Source: Methanolinea sp. (GTDB lineage Archaea; Halobacteriota; Methanomicrobia; Methanomicrobiales; Methanospirillaceae). From it: 64,000 bases of DNA. The stretch spans positions 1 to 64,000 of the forward strand of contig JANIHI010000002.1 in NCBI GenBank assembly GCA_024518585.1, given 5' to 3'. Below the pieces are notes generated by a model. That model was given only the letters and a program-made list of their open reading frames with translations. It had not been told where the DNA came from and made no database searches. Each line of letters starts with the position of its first letter. Positions within the stretch are counted from its first letter, which is position 1. A program made the translations under genes and the position numbers. Shown piece after piece: positions 1 to 7,859 of this stretch.

Positions 1-2
1 TC

Positions 3-107
3 AAACCGCATTCCAGTCTCGATTATGACGAACCCTATCATGCGTTCTGGTATCGATTACCTCCTGAACGAATCCTGGGATATGTGAAGGAGTGGTTTTA
101 TGTGTAA
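3..107 (+). pseudogene. C-terminal tail of an integrase-core (rve) transposase
   Basis: The frame opening at the window edge reads 34 residues to a TAA. It begins KPHSSLDYDEPYHAFWYRLP and ends WFYV. The KPHSSLDY segment followed by an aromatic-rich tail is typical of the end of DDE integrase-core transposases of the IS481/IS3 kind. The rest of the gene would lie left of the window, so it may be complete or already truncated. It is the left-most of two adjacent transposase remnants. Confidence 0.6.
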
Positions 108-118
108 ACTAAATTCAG

Positions 119-394
119 GATTACACAGCATCAGAATCGGAACGAAAGAAGTATAAGGATCAGGCCTGGAACATCGAGGAATACCACCGGGGGATCAAGC
201 AGTACTGCGGGATAGAGAGGTGTCAGGGACGGAAAGAGACCGTCCAGCGGGGCCATATTCTGCTCTCGATCCTCGCGTTCCTCCGCCTGGAATCCCACCG
301 CCTAAAGACCGGTGTGAGCTGGCACGAATCGAAACGATCGATCCAGCGGTCGGCCATCTCACTCTTCATCACTCAGCCGGTGTTCTCGGACTGA
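119..394 (+). pseudogene. C-terminal fragment of an IS4/IS701-like DDE transposase
   Basis: An open frame without a start codon runs from about 119 to a TGA at 392-394. It contains WNIEEYHRGIKQYCGIERCQ, the Y-(2)-R-(3)-K-like region carrying the catalytic Glu of IS4-type DDE transposases, then RGHILLSILAFLRLE. Only about 90 residues of a normally 300-400 residue protein are present, and no terminal inverted repeat was found. It begins 12 bases after the tail of a different transposase, so the left edge is an insertion hot spot of nested dead elements. Confidence 0.6.
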
Positions 395-604
395 ACTCTT
401 CTCTATCGGTTTAGAGCAAAAATGACCGTACTTAAGTATCTCTCGTTAACTCAACCGCGTAAGTCCTACCTGAAATCAATCCTGAAACAGGCAGGGATTG
501 ATGTCGATACCCTGCTTTCGGTCCTTCCTCTTTTATAGGAACATCATGGCCCTTCTGTGATGACCTGGGAAAAATCCTCCGCATGCAGGAAAATGTTGTT
601 CTTC

Positions 605-1561
605 GGCCAGCACTACGATCCCGGGATGTCGGACGTTTAGGAGCTCGCGATCTCGGAACCGGATTACCACCTCGGGGTGGGTTCCGGTCCGCACGGGAAG
701 CAGACCGGCGAGATCCTTGCCCGGGTTGAGGAGGTGCTGGTGAAAGAGAGGCCTGACCTCGTGATCGTCTTCGGCGACACCAACTCCACCCTGGCCGGAG
801 CACTCGCGGCCGTGAAGCTGCACATCCCTGTCGCCCACGTCGAGGCCGGGTTGCGGAGCTTCGACCGCACGATGCCGGAGGAGATCAACCGGGTGGCCAC
901 CGATCACGTCTCGGACCTGCTCTTCTGCCCGACTGAAACAGCGGTCCGGAACCTTCGGAATGAAGGGATCACGAAAGGGGTTCACCTGGTGGGCGACGTG
1001 ATGGTGGATGCACTGGAGTATAACAAGGGGATTGCCGCGAAGAAGTCCCGGATACTTGAGAAATTCGGACTCTCCCGGAGAGGGTACCTGGTCGTCACCG
1101 TCCACCGCCCGGCAAACACCGACAACCGGGGGAACATGGAAGCAATCCTCTCGGCACTCGGGGAATCGGGCTTCCCTGTCCTCTTTCCCGTCCATCCCCG
1201 GACGAGAAAGGTGCTGGAGGGATATGGCCTCCGGGAACGCCTTTTGGGAAATGTGATTGCGATAGAACCCTTAGGCTACCTGGACATGCTCCAGGCCATG
1301 GCCCATGCCAGGACAATCCTCACCGATTCAGGGGGGATGCAGAAGGAGGCCTACCTGCTGGGCGTGCCGTGTATTACCTTGCGGGACACGACAGAGTGGG
1401 TGGAGACGGTCGGGGATGGGTGGAACATGCTGGTGGGGGCGAATCGGGGGAGGATCGTGAAGGCGATCAGGATGTGTACGCCTGAGAACGAGAGGAGCAT
1501 GATCTTCGGGGAGGCGGGGGCGAGCAGGAGGATTGCGGGGGTGCTAGGGGAACCGGGGTAG
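605..1561 (+). pseudogene. Decayed UDP-N-acetylglucosamine 2-epimerase (WecB/WbpI-like)
   Basis: Most of a UDP-GlcNAc 2-epimerase is readable: GDTNSTLAGALAAVKLHIPV, HVEAGLRS, VTVHRPANTD, TDSGGMQKEA and ETVGDGWN. It is a close homologue of the intact gene at 10403-11479. The first 30 or so codons are missing, and an in-frame TAG lies at 638-640 inside the recognisable N-terminal part (GQHYDPGMSDV, then stop). A re-start at ATG 677 would lack the N-terminal Rossmann segment, so the product is unlikely to be active. The C-terminus differs from the intact copy, ending GVLGEPG. I read this as an old duplicate of the 10.4 kb gene, truncated on its left by the transposon debris. Confidence 0.8.
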
Positions 1562-1944
1562 CGGGAGCGATGCGACCCTGGGGTGTGTGGTCCTCACGAG
1601 GAGACAGAGCGCTCCCTCCGGGAAGGAGGCGGGAAGGGTATCGACTCCGTGCAGGTCAAGAGTGGTCGTAGAACCAACATCGTATTCATATAAGGAAGGT
1701 ACATCCAGGAGAGAGGATGTGGGAAAGAGGCACCGCCATGTCTATCTCGGCATACTCCGCACTGCGTGTGAACTTCTGGCCCAGAATGGTAAATTCGCTG
1801 AGGTGACATTCGCACTCGACCCAGACGTCACGTACCAGTGAGTCGGGTGTTCGGCACGGGTGCGGTCGTGCCGGGCAAGCAGGAGAAGCCAGTACAATGC
1901 CGTCCGGTGTCCCTGCACAGTGACATTTGAGTATGTCGATTCAG
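1562..1944. other. Gene-free stretch
   Basis: No coding region, RNA or repeat recognised. Short open frames on both strands have no family motif and no sensible promoter or ribosome-binding site. It separates the dead 2-epimerase from the HicB-like fossil. Confidence 0.5.
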
Positions 1945-2085
1945 ATGTTCAGGGAGAAGGAGATCACCTTCATTGTGGAAGCATCTCCCGAAGGAGGGTA
2001 CGAGGCCTGATCGCCTGGTCATTCCACATATGCCGAGGCGGATACTCGTAAGGATCTTCGCATACATGGTACATGATGCAGTCTC
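1945..2085 (+). pseudogene. Fossil of a HicB-like (UPF0150) antitoxin
   Basis: From ATG 1945 the frame reads MFREKEITFIVEASPEGGYE, then hits TGA, then continues with GHSTYAEADTRKDL. Shortly afterwards the homologous frame shifts to one reading MVHDAVSW. HicB-like partial RNase H-fold proteins have the order IxFxVEExPEGGYxA...ADTxEELxxMVxDAV, which matches across one stop and one frameshift. No HicA partner was recognised on either side. It abuts the end of the PIN-domain gene on the opposite strand. Confidence 0.55.
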
Positions 2086-2106
2086 CTGGCCGGGTCTCTT
2101 GTGGGA

Positions 2107-2538
2107 TCAGGCGAACGGATTGACAGGGATACAACCCGGCACCTTGCGAAATCCCTGGTCTTCCGTATAGATCCGGGAGATTCCATGCTCCTGCATCGTG
2201 GCCACGAGAAGGGCATCCCAGAAATGAAGGGTATATCGCTCTTTTATCGCGATTGCATCGGTGATGGTGGACCCCTGGTATGCAATCTTTGTCCATCCCT
2301 CAAACCTGACAATCGAATCGATAAATGTCTTCACCACGGAAAAAGGCAGGGGGGACTCGACTTTTTCTGTCACAACCACGGCGAACTCGGCAAGATTCTG
2401 GACGGAGACAGCGTACCGCACCTCCCCCTTCCAGCACCGTGCCAAAAGATTCCTCGAGATTACACGTTTGTCGGCGGCATCCGCATCGAAGATATACCCG
2501 AGGATATTGGTGTCGACCAGGGCCTCAGGTTCGCTCAT
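2107..2538 (-). CDS. vapC: VapC-type PIN-domain toxin (probable ribonuclease)
   Basis: This 143-residue PIN-domain protein would cleave RNA with a metal ion held by acidic residues. The four expected acids are visible: D9 (ALVDTNILGY), E51 (QNLAEFAVVV), D108 (FWDALLVATM) and D127 (YTEDQGF). The ATG at 2538 was chosen because it overlaps the antitoxin stop by 14 bases (ATGAGCGAACCTGA) and has a GGAAGG-like purine run upstream. An earlier ATG at 2574 would overlap by 50 bases and add 12 residues with no PIN homology. It is the second gene of a VapBC operon and appears intact. Confidence 0.85.
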   Translation of the reverse strand: MSEPEALVDTNILGYIFDADAADKRVISRNLLARCWKGEVRYAVSVQNLAEFAVVVTEKVESPLPFSVVKTFIDSIVRFEGWTKIAYQGSTITDAIAIKERYTLHFWDALLVATMQEHGISRIYTEDQGFRKVPGCIPVNPFA

Positions 2539-2767
2539 GGAGATCCTTCCGGCTGGAGTAAAGGCGTTTTCCAAGATGGTATTCCTGACTCATGAGTTCC
2601 AGTGCAGTGCGGGCAATCTCGTTCTGGGTTTTCTCGCGTATCCACAGTTCCATGGCCTCCGTGACTGCCCGCCCAAGGAACCCTTTCCGGTCGCCAATCA
2701 CCGTTTTTGCCGTTTCACGGAATTTTTTTTCCACCTCGTCATCCACATTGATGGTGATGGTTGCCAT
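2525..2767 (-). CDS. vapB: VapB-like ribbon-helix-helix antitoxin
   Basis: This 80-residue protein is upstream of and overlaps the PIN toxin. The N-terminus ATITINVDDEVEKKFRETAK looks like the beta strand plus first helix of a ribbon-helix-helix DNA-binding domain. The charged C-terminal half (about residues 45-80) would be the toxin-neutralising arm. Antitoxins of this type usually repress their own operon, and an AT-rich promoter lies directly upstream. The assignment as antitoxin rests on gene order and fold-like pattern. Confidence 0.75.
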   Translation of the reverse strand: MATITINVDDEVEKKFRETAKTVIGDRKGFLGRAVTEAMELWIREKTQNEIARTALELMSQEYHLGKRLYSSRKDLHERT

Positions 2768-2786
2768 GAAAGTATGTATATGTGTA

Positions 2787-2800
2787 TAATATTTAAATGT
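2787..2800 (-). promoter_or_regulatory. Probable TATA box of vapBC
   Basis: Read on the minus strand, the 40 bases before vapB contain ACATTTAAATATTATAC, a good archaeal TATA element about 20-33 bases before the ATG at 2767. A very short leader is expected. Confidence 0.5.
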
Positions 2801-3123
2801 TTTATAGATCTAAATACAAAGCTGCGGGCGTATGGGGAAGGCAATGGCTTTGAAACGGATTCTTGAGACGGGAGGAGCATTGGCGGCCCAGAATTTTTCC
2901 AATCGAATGTTCGGATACAGAGGGATACCGGGAGAAGGGACCAGAAGGGGAATGAAGGCAGATCCTCCCACTCTTTCCTTGTATCCTCTTCAATCACATC
3001 TACCGCTTCACATGAATTTTCCACATTTTTAGGCCCGGAAATCTCCTATAATGAAAGGAAATACTTATCATAGCCCAAATACCAGACTGAATTATTATTC
3101 CATCGATATAACTGGGCAGAATC
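2801..3123. other. Gene-free stretch upstream of epimerase fragment
   Basis: No gene recognised. The last 60 bases (3060-3120) resemble the AT-rich promoter region before the intact epimerase at 12817, with a decayed TATA-like stretch near 3105-3115. Confidence 0.45.
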
Positions 3124-3222
3124 ATGAATTACGTCGTCACCGGCGGTGCCGGGTTCATCGGGTCGCACATCACGGAATACCTTGTCGGTCACGGGCATGA
3201 TGTGACAGTGGTCGACACCTCC
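3124..3222 (+). pseudogene. 5' fragment of an NAD-dependent sugar epimerase
   Basis: ATG 3124 opens [16 protein letters not shown], then [14 protein letters not shown], nearly the same as the first 32 codons of the intact epimerase at 12817-13758. After VVD the sequence switches within a short shared CGACA motif to the upstream region of the UDP-ManNAc dehydrogenase, and the frame ends at TGA 3226. Only the dinucleotide-binding GxxGxxG start survives, so it cannot be functional. Confidence 0.85.
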
Positions 3223-3560
3223 CGGTGACAAGGGGACTTGATTTCTGCAGCATTTTATCACGGAAGTCTCCGGACCAGGGGAGCGTGGTTTATCCCTGGC
3301 GGTTATGAAACTGCAGAGAAACGTCGTGCATGGGAGATATCCTTTCTCCCCCCTACAACCAACAAAGTATATCGTCTCTTTTCCATCATACTATTCTTAA
3401 GAGGACATGTCACACACGCCCAGGAAAGAGATTAAAGACATGACCGTCTGCGTCGTCGGGCTCGGCTACGTCGGCCTCCCCCTCGCCGAGGCATTCGCCA
3501 GGCACCTGAAGGTAATCGGCTACCGCCGGAACCAGGAAGCGGTGGATGAACTCAACAGGA
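3213..3560 (+). repeat. 348-bp direct repeat, copy A (copy B 14843-15190)
   Basis: Both copies start CGACACCTCCCGGTGACAAG and end CTCAACAGGA, with equal length and only scattered substitutions. Each holds 194 bases upstream of the UDP-ManNAc dehydrogenase start plus the first 50 or so codons. Copy A is joined to an epimerase fragment on its left and to unrelated sequence on its right; copy B leads into the intact gene. Confidence 0.9.
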
Positions 3561-3715
3561 ACATGAAGCAAAAATTTCCAGCACTCTTTGTATCAAGCTT
3601 AACAGAGAATTCGCTCATTGGAATGGATGTTCAGAACGGTTTGGTAGAGCCCCCGTTTCTGGAAAAAAATGCATATGAAAAGGCAGAACCATCGGAATTC
3701 ATGATGTTGCCGTGA
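3407..3715 (+). pseudogene. Truncated UDP-N-acetyl-D-mannosaminuronate dehydrogenase
   Basis: The first 50 or so codons match the intact gene at 15037 (MTVCVVGLGYVGLPLAEAFA, then RHLKVIGYRRNQEAVDELNR). Homology stops at 3560, after the 348-bp repeat. The frame runs on through about 50 unrelated codons to a TGA at 3713-3715. Only the NAD-binding beta-alpha-beta unit remains. The non-homologous tail (KQKFPALFVSSLTENSLIGM...) was not recognised. Confidence 0.85.
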
Positions 3716-3774
3716 AAATCGCATCGACGATTTCATTTTATCTGCACGTATCACGAAAAGGGATTCGTGAGGTT

Positions 3775-4114
3775 TTATTCAACTGGTTCCATTTCATCGT
3801 ACATTGCGCGAATTTTAGGTTCGAGTTCCGGTATCTTATGTATAACCACATCCCAGACAATGTCATAATTTATGGCGAAATATCCGTGGATAATCTTATC
3901 CCGGAGTCCTGCCATGAATTTCCATGGAATCTCCGGGTAATTTCTTGTCACCACTTCCGGAACATTCTTTGCTGCCTCACCAATGATTTCCAATGCCCGT
4001 GTGATGGTTTGCAGTATCCGACTTGAATTCTTCGTAGGTAAGATTTTCACACAGGGAACGAATCAGCCGAATTTCATCAAGGATATGGATAAGGTAGACC
4101 CTGCTATCCTTCAA
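3775..4114 (-). pseudogene. HepT-like HEPN toxin (DUF86), frameshifted
   Basis: Two frames join into one DUF86/HepT protein. The first begins at TTG 4114 (LKDSRVYLIHILDEIRLIRS, then LCENLTYEEFK). The second continues RILQTITRALEIIGEAAKNV, then the HEPN ribonuclease motif RDKIIHGY (R-x4-H). The junction is near 4021, where one extra base (or two lost) breaks the frame. The TTG start overlaps the stop of the upstream nucleotidyltransferase by 11 bases. HepT proteins are RNase toxins neutralised by a MNT-family nucleotidyltransferase. As read, this toxin is broken while its antitoxin is intact. Confidence 0.75.
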
Positions 4115-4460
4115 TCCAGATCACCTCGTCCTCAACCTGGGACCGGATGTACTTGTCAATGCCGGCAACTGTCAGGAGGTCCACCTTTTTTTCGAAGAGA
4201 TCTTCAAGATCATAGGCCAGCTGCATAAAATTGTCAAATGTCGCCTGGCCTGGAGCAAATTCCACAAGTATATCAACATCACTGGTAACCGTTTCATCAC
4301 CACGGGCATACGAGCCGAAGATTCCTATCCGTTTCACCCCATACCTGGCCTTGATTGCGGGCAGGAATTTTTCAAGCCTGGTAAAGACCGGGCTTTTTCC
4401 GTGGGGCTTTTTGCGTGGAGGAACCTGTGATGGCATTATTGTGTTCTCCTCATTACTCAT
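4104..4460 (-). CDS. mntA: MntA-like nucleotidyltransferase antitoxin
   Basis: This 118-residue minimal nucleotidyltransferase has the pol-beta fold signature GIFGSYARGD followed by SDVDILVEF, whose two Asp residues bind metal. In characterised HEPN/MNT pairs this protein AMPylates the HepT toxin and silences it. The first 25 or so residues are charged and poorly conserved, so the true start may be the later ATG of MPSQVPPRKK. It is first in a two-gene minus-strand unit with the frameshifted hepT. The module lies between fragments of a UDP-ManNAc dehydrogenase and an epimerase. Confidence 0.85.
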   Translation of the reverse strand: MSNEENTIMPSQVPPRKKPHGKSPVFTRLEKFLPAIKARYGVKRIGIFGSYARGDETVTSDVDILVEFAPGQATFDNFMQLAYDLEDLFEKKVDLLTVAGIDKYIRSQVEDEVIWIEG

Positions 4461-4743
4461 AGGGAGAATGGCATATAAAAAAGACCCGTTCCCTGGCTTT
4501 CTGTGTCGGGCAAATACGTGGGATACATGAGGACCATTCCCCTATCCCCCCATCCTGTCACCCGGGAGGAAGATACAGCTTTCCTGACGGGATGTCCCGT
4601 CCTCCAAAAGATGTCCGACTTTTTTCCCTCTTCGACATCTCAAGTGGGTACGTTGTATGAATGGTTTATAGCCTCTCTCTGGTTTGAGCTGGTTAATCCA
4701 AAAAATATCGACTAAATGCGAAATGAATGATGAAACCGACGTC

Positions 4744-4847
4744 GGGGCGCCGTTTTGGGGGCGGCGGAACTATCCTCATATGAGGGTGCGAGGGCGAGGC
4801 AGCCCCCACTTTGGTTCCCGTCCACCCATTCAAAATAGCGAAGAGCC
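4744..4847 (+). repeat. About 104-bp dispersed repeat, copy 1 (inverted copy 36949-37052)
   Basis: The stretch from GGGGCGCC through a run of GC-rich sequence to CAAAATAGCGAAGAGCC is closely matched by the reverse complement of 36949-37052. Copy 1 ends exactly where the epimerase fragment begins; copy 2 interrupts a hepT gene. It has no obvious coding capacity. Confidence 0.85.
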
Positions 4848-4855
4848 GGAAAATT

Positions 4856-5085
4856 TCCGGCATTTATGTTCCAATCCTTATTTTCACTTTGTGCAGGGGA
4901 GCATCACCGATCCCGGTCTCCTGAAAGACACCTTCATGAATGCGGAAGGGATCTTTAACCAGGCTGCGATCCCATCTGTCCCGCGTTCGATACGGGACCA
5001 GGATGTGCCACGAACGAGGTGAACGTGAACGGGAAAATTGCGATGCTCGTGGTTGCATGGGATGTGTGGGAAAAATGGAATTTCC
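4856..5085 (+). pseudogene. Internal fragment of the NAD-dependent epimerase
   Basis: This stretch aligns to codons about 45-120 of the intact epimerase (12950-13165). Recognisable are FHFVQGSITDPGLLKDTF, then IPSVPRSIRD and NEVNVNG in a shifted frame. It has lost both ends and carries at least one frameshift near 5010, where CGGGACCAGGATGTGCC replaces GGGACCCGGTGGCC. Together with the 3124 fragment it shows that a second epimerase copy once lay here and was split by the HepT/MntA module and the dispersed repeat. Confidence 0.8.
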
Positions 5086-5167
5086 CACCACTGTTGGCTC
5101 CAGAGGATACCGGGAAGATGCCATGGAAAGAGGACACCATCGGTCGAGAAGTTACCCCTTCCGCGCC

Positions 5168-5860
5168 ATGAATGGGATACCCGCTTCGTTTTTCCACAAG
5201 AATTATCTTTCAATCCCTGATACATATAGAAAAAAGGACATAATTCGGGGGATTTTCCTGATCCAGTTTGGTACATGCTCCGTTGGCGAGGGCTGCCAGG
5301 TCTTTGACCCGGTCACGATAGGGTTTCCCTCGCGGGAATTCTTGGGGAGGGGAGAATATCCGGGGACAATCATCGGGAAGAACGCGGTTCTCCGCCCGGG
5401 CCTTACCATCTATTGCCAGGTCGAGATCGGTGACGATTTCCAGTCGGGCCACAATGTCCTGATCCGTGAGAAGATGCGGATCGGGAACAACGTCTCCATC
5501 GGATCGTCGAGCATCATCGAGGGGTACGGCACGATCGGGGACAACGTGCGGATCCAGAGCATGGTCTTTGTCCCGACGCACACGACCATAGGGAATGGAG
5601 TCTTCATCGGGCCCTCAGCCGTCCTCACGAATGACCGCTACCCCCCGACAGGAAAGCCTGAATTGCGGGGGCCCAAGCTTGGGGACGATGCCGTGATCGG
5701 GGCCAATGCAACGGTGATGCCCGGTATCACAATCGGGGAGGGGGCCTTTGTTGCCGCGGCAGCGGTCGTGACCCGGGACGTCCCCCCCGGCATGATGGCA
5801 ATCGGTGTGCCGGCACGGATCCGGGACATCCCTCCCGGGATGAGGAGGGAGAGGGGATGA
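5168..5860 (+). CDS. Hexapeptide-repeat N-acetyltransferase (WbpD-like)
   Basis: A left-handed beta-helix acyltransferase with many [LIV]-G-x4 repeats: IGKNAVLRPG, VEIGDDFQSGHNVLI, MRIGNNVSIGSSSIIEGYGT, TTIGNGVFIGPSAV and LGDDAVIGANATVMPGITIG, ending in the typical GVPARI element. Position at the head of aminotransferase, oxidoreductase and dehydrogenase genes suggests it N-acetylates the 3-amino group of a UDP-2-acetamido-3-amino-uronate using acetyl-CoA. The stop overlaps the next start (ATGA). The start is uncertain: ATG 5168 is used, but the first 35 or so residues look unrelated to the family, and a TATA-like CATATAGA at 5221-5228 would place transcription start inside the frame. The original 5' end may have been replaced by the rearrangement just upstream. 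Confidence 0.8.
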   Translation: MNGIPASFFHKNYLSIPDTYRKKDIIRGIFLIQFGTCSVGEGCQVFDPVTIGFPSREFLGRGEYPGTIIGKNAVLRPGLTIYCQVEIGDDFQSGHNVLIREKMRIGNNVSIGSSSIIEGYGTIGDNVRIQSMVFVPTHTTIGNGVFIGPSAVLTNDRYPPTGKPELRGPKLGDDAVIGANATVMPGITIGEGAFVAAAAVVTRDVPPGMMAIGVPARIRDIPPGMRRERG

Positions 5861-6945
5861 TCCCGATCGGAAAGCCCTGTCTTTCCGGCGAGGAGGAGGA
5901 GGCCGTGATCCGGGTTCTCCGGTCGGGAATGCTTGCCCAGGGCCCCGAGACGGGCGCTTTTGAGAGAGACTTTGGACGGTACTGTGGCACTGACCACGCG
6001 GTCGCGGTCAGTTCCGGGACGGCAGCCCTCCATGCGACCCTCCATGCCCTCGGTATCGGGGAGGGCCACGAGGTGATCGTCCCGTCGTTCACCTTCTTTG
6101 CGACCGCATCAGCGGTCTGCATGTGCGGAGCAAGACCCCGGTTCGGAGATATCGACCCCGATACATTCAACCTGTCGACCGGGAGCGTCCAGGAACTCCT
6201 CTCTTCCCGGACACGTGCCGTCATCGGGGTCCACCTGTTCGGGCAGCCCTGTGACGCAACTCCCCTGCGCGAGATATGCGCAGATGAGGGGATCTTTTTC
6301 ATCGAGGACGCAGCCCAGGCCCATGGTGCGGAATACCACGGAAAGAAGGTGGGCGGCCTTGGGACTGCCGCGTGTTTCTCCTTCTACCCGACCAAGAACA
6401 TGACCACCGGGGAGGGGGGAATGGTGACCACGAATGACCCTGACCTTGCAAGGAGGATCCGGGTCTTTTCCAACCACGGCCAGGAGGAGAAATACCTGCA
6501 CACCTCCGTTGGGTACAACTACCGCATGACCGACATCGCGGCAGCCATCGGGAGGGAACAACTGAAGAAACTCGACGGGTTCAACCGGCGCCGGCAGGAG
6601 ACCGCAGGATACTACGATTCCCACCTGCCCCGGGAGGGAATCGTCTGCCCGTACGCAAGTCCGGGAGTGGTCCACGTCTACCACCAGTACGTCATCAGGG
6701 TCACCGGGGAATCCCGATTCACGAGGGACGAGCTCGCGCAATACCTTCGGGACAGGGGAATCGGGACGGCAGTCCACTATCCAGTCCCCCTCCACCGGCA
6801 ACCCGCGTTCGTCGCCCTCGCCCGGGATGCCCGCTGCCCGGTGGCAGAGGAGTGCGCAGCGACCGTGCTCTCCCTCCCGGTCCACCCGGGAGTGACCGAT
6901 ACCGAGCGCGATCGTGTCTGCAGGGCGATTGCCGAGGTGGCATAA
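5857..6945 (+). CDS. DegT/DnrJ/EryC1 sugar aminotransferase (WbpE-like)
   Basis: A 362-residue PLP-dependent nucleotide-sugar aminotransferase. The PLP Asp lies in IEDAAQAHGAEY, the Schiff-base Lys is K180 in SFYPTKNMTTGEGG, and VSSGTAALHATLHALGIG forms the cofactor phosphate site. In this operon it would transfer an amino group, normally from glutamate, to C3 of UDP-2-acetamido-3-keto-glucuronate made by the next gene. It overlaps the acetyltransferase by four bases and the oxidoreductase by one base (TAATG), so translation is probably coupled. Length is normal for the family. Confidence 0.88.
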   Translation: MIPIGKPCLSGEEEEAVIRVLRSGMLAQGPETGAFERDFGRYCGTDHAVAVSSGTAALHATLHALGIGEGHEVIVPSFTFFATASAVCMCGARPRFGDIDPDTFNLSTGSVQELLSSRTRAVIGVHLFGQPCDATPLREICADEGIFFIEDAAQAHGAEYHGKKVGGLGTAACFSFYPTKNMTTGEGGMVTTNDPDLARRIRVFSNHGQEEKYLHTSVGYNYRMTDIAAAIGREQLKKLDGFNRRRQETAGYYDSHLPREGIVCPYASPGVVHVYHQYVIRVTGESRFTRDELAQYLRDRGIGTAVHYPVPLHRQPAFVALARDARCPVAEECAATVLSLPVHPGVTDTERDRVCRAIAEVA

Positions 6946-7859
6946 TGGACGTTGGTGTCATCGGCGTCGGCGTGATGGGAAGGAACCACGTCCGCGTTTA
7001 CTCGGAGCTGAAGCAGGCAGGGGAGGTCTACGTGTATGACCGGGACGGTGACGCCACGAGGGATGTCGCACTCGCGTACGAGGTGACTCCCTGCCCGACA
7101 GTAAAAGAGCTCCTGGGAAAGGTCGATGCCGTCAGCGTCTGCGTCCCGACTCCGTTTCACAGGGCCGTCGGCGAGGAGGTACTTGCAGCGGGCGTGCACA
7201 TGCTGATGGAAAAGCCCCTCTGTGCCACCGCTGCAGAGGCCCGGGAGCTGATGGAGAAGGGAGGGGACGGCCAGGTCGTGGGCGTTGGGCACATCGAGCG
7301 TTTCAACCCGATCGTCGCCGAGGTTCAAAGGATTATCCGGGATCCGGTTTTTATCGAGATGAACAGGCACAACCCTGCGTCTTTGCGTCCCATGGGCTCG
7401 TCTGTGATCGAGGACCTCATGATCCACGACCTTGACATCCTCCTCCACGTCCTGCTCGGGGAGGGATACGAGCTCTCTGCCGCAGGGAACCTTGACGCGG
7501 CCTCGGCCCTCTTCCGGTACGATGGGACGGCGGCATTCGTCTCGGCGAGCCGGAAGGCGTCCAAGAAGATCCGGCGGATCTACATCGAGGAGGACGACTT
7601 CACGCTCGAGGGCGACTTCATGAACCAGGAGGTCTTCACCTACTACAGGCCGGAGCAGTATGGTATCGAGAACGAGCGGTACGTCCAGGAGAACATCATC
7701 GAGAAGGTGATGGTCAACAAGGTCGAGCCCCTCAAGCTCGAGCTTGCCACGTTCCTTGACTGTGCACGGAAGGGAACGCCTTTCCCGGTCACCATGGAGC
7801 AGGCTGCCAGGGACCTCGTCCTCTGCGAGCAGGTGCGTGCCCTCATCGGGGGGAGGTAG
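6945..7859 (+). CDS. Gfo/Idh/MocA oxidoreductase (WbpB-like 3-dehydrogenase)
   Basis: A 304-residue NAD(P)-dependent oxidoreductase with an N-terminal Rossmann motif (MDVGVIGVGVMGRNH) and the family EKP motif (MLMEKPLCAT). The ATG at 6945 shares a base with the preceding stop and places the Rossmann motif at residue 4, as usual; longer frames upstream are inside the aminotransferase. Flanking genes suggest it oxidises C3 of UDP-GlcNAc-uronate before amination. The next gene starts immediately after its TAG. Confidence 0.87.
   Translation: MDVGVIGVGVMGRNHVRVYSELKQAGEVYVYDRDGDATRDVALAYEVTPCPTVKELLGKVDAVSVCVPTPFHRAVGEEVLAAGVHMLMEKPLCATAAEARELMEKGGDGQVVGVGHIERFNPIVAEVQRIIRDPVFIEMNRHNPASLRPMGSSVIEDLMIHDLDILLHVLLGEGYELSAAGNLDAASALFRYDGTAAFVSASRKASKKIRRIYIEEDDFTLEGDFMNQEVFTYYRPEQYGIENERYVQENIIEKVMVNKVEPLKLELATFLDCARKGTPFPVTMEQAARDLVLCEQVRALIGGR

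Noticed and set aside
677-1561. The 2-epimerase fragment as a functional short gene
   Set aside because: It lacks the N-terminal Rossmann part, and an in-frame stop lies within the homologous upstream sequence.
3680-3770. Possible BrnT-like tail (DDFILSARITKRDS)
   Set aside because: Only about 14 residues of weak similarity, with stops on both sides.
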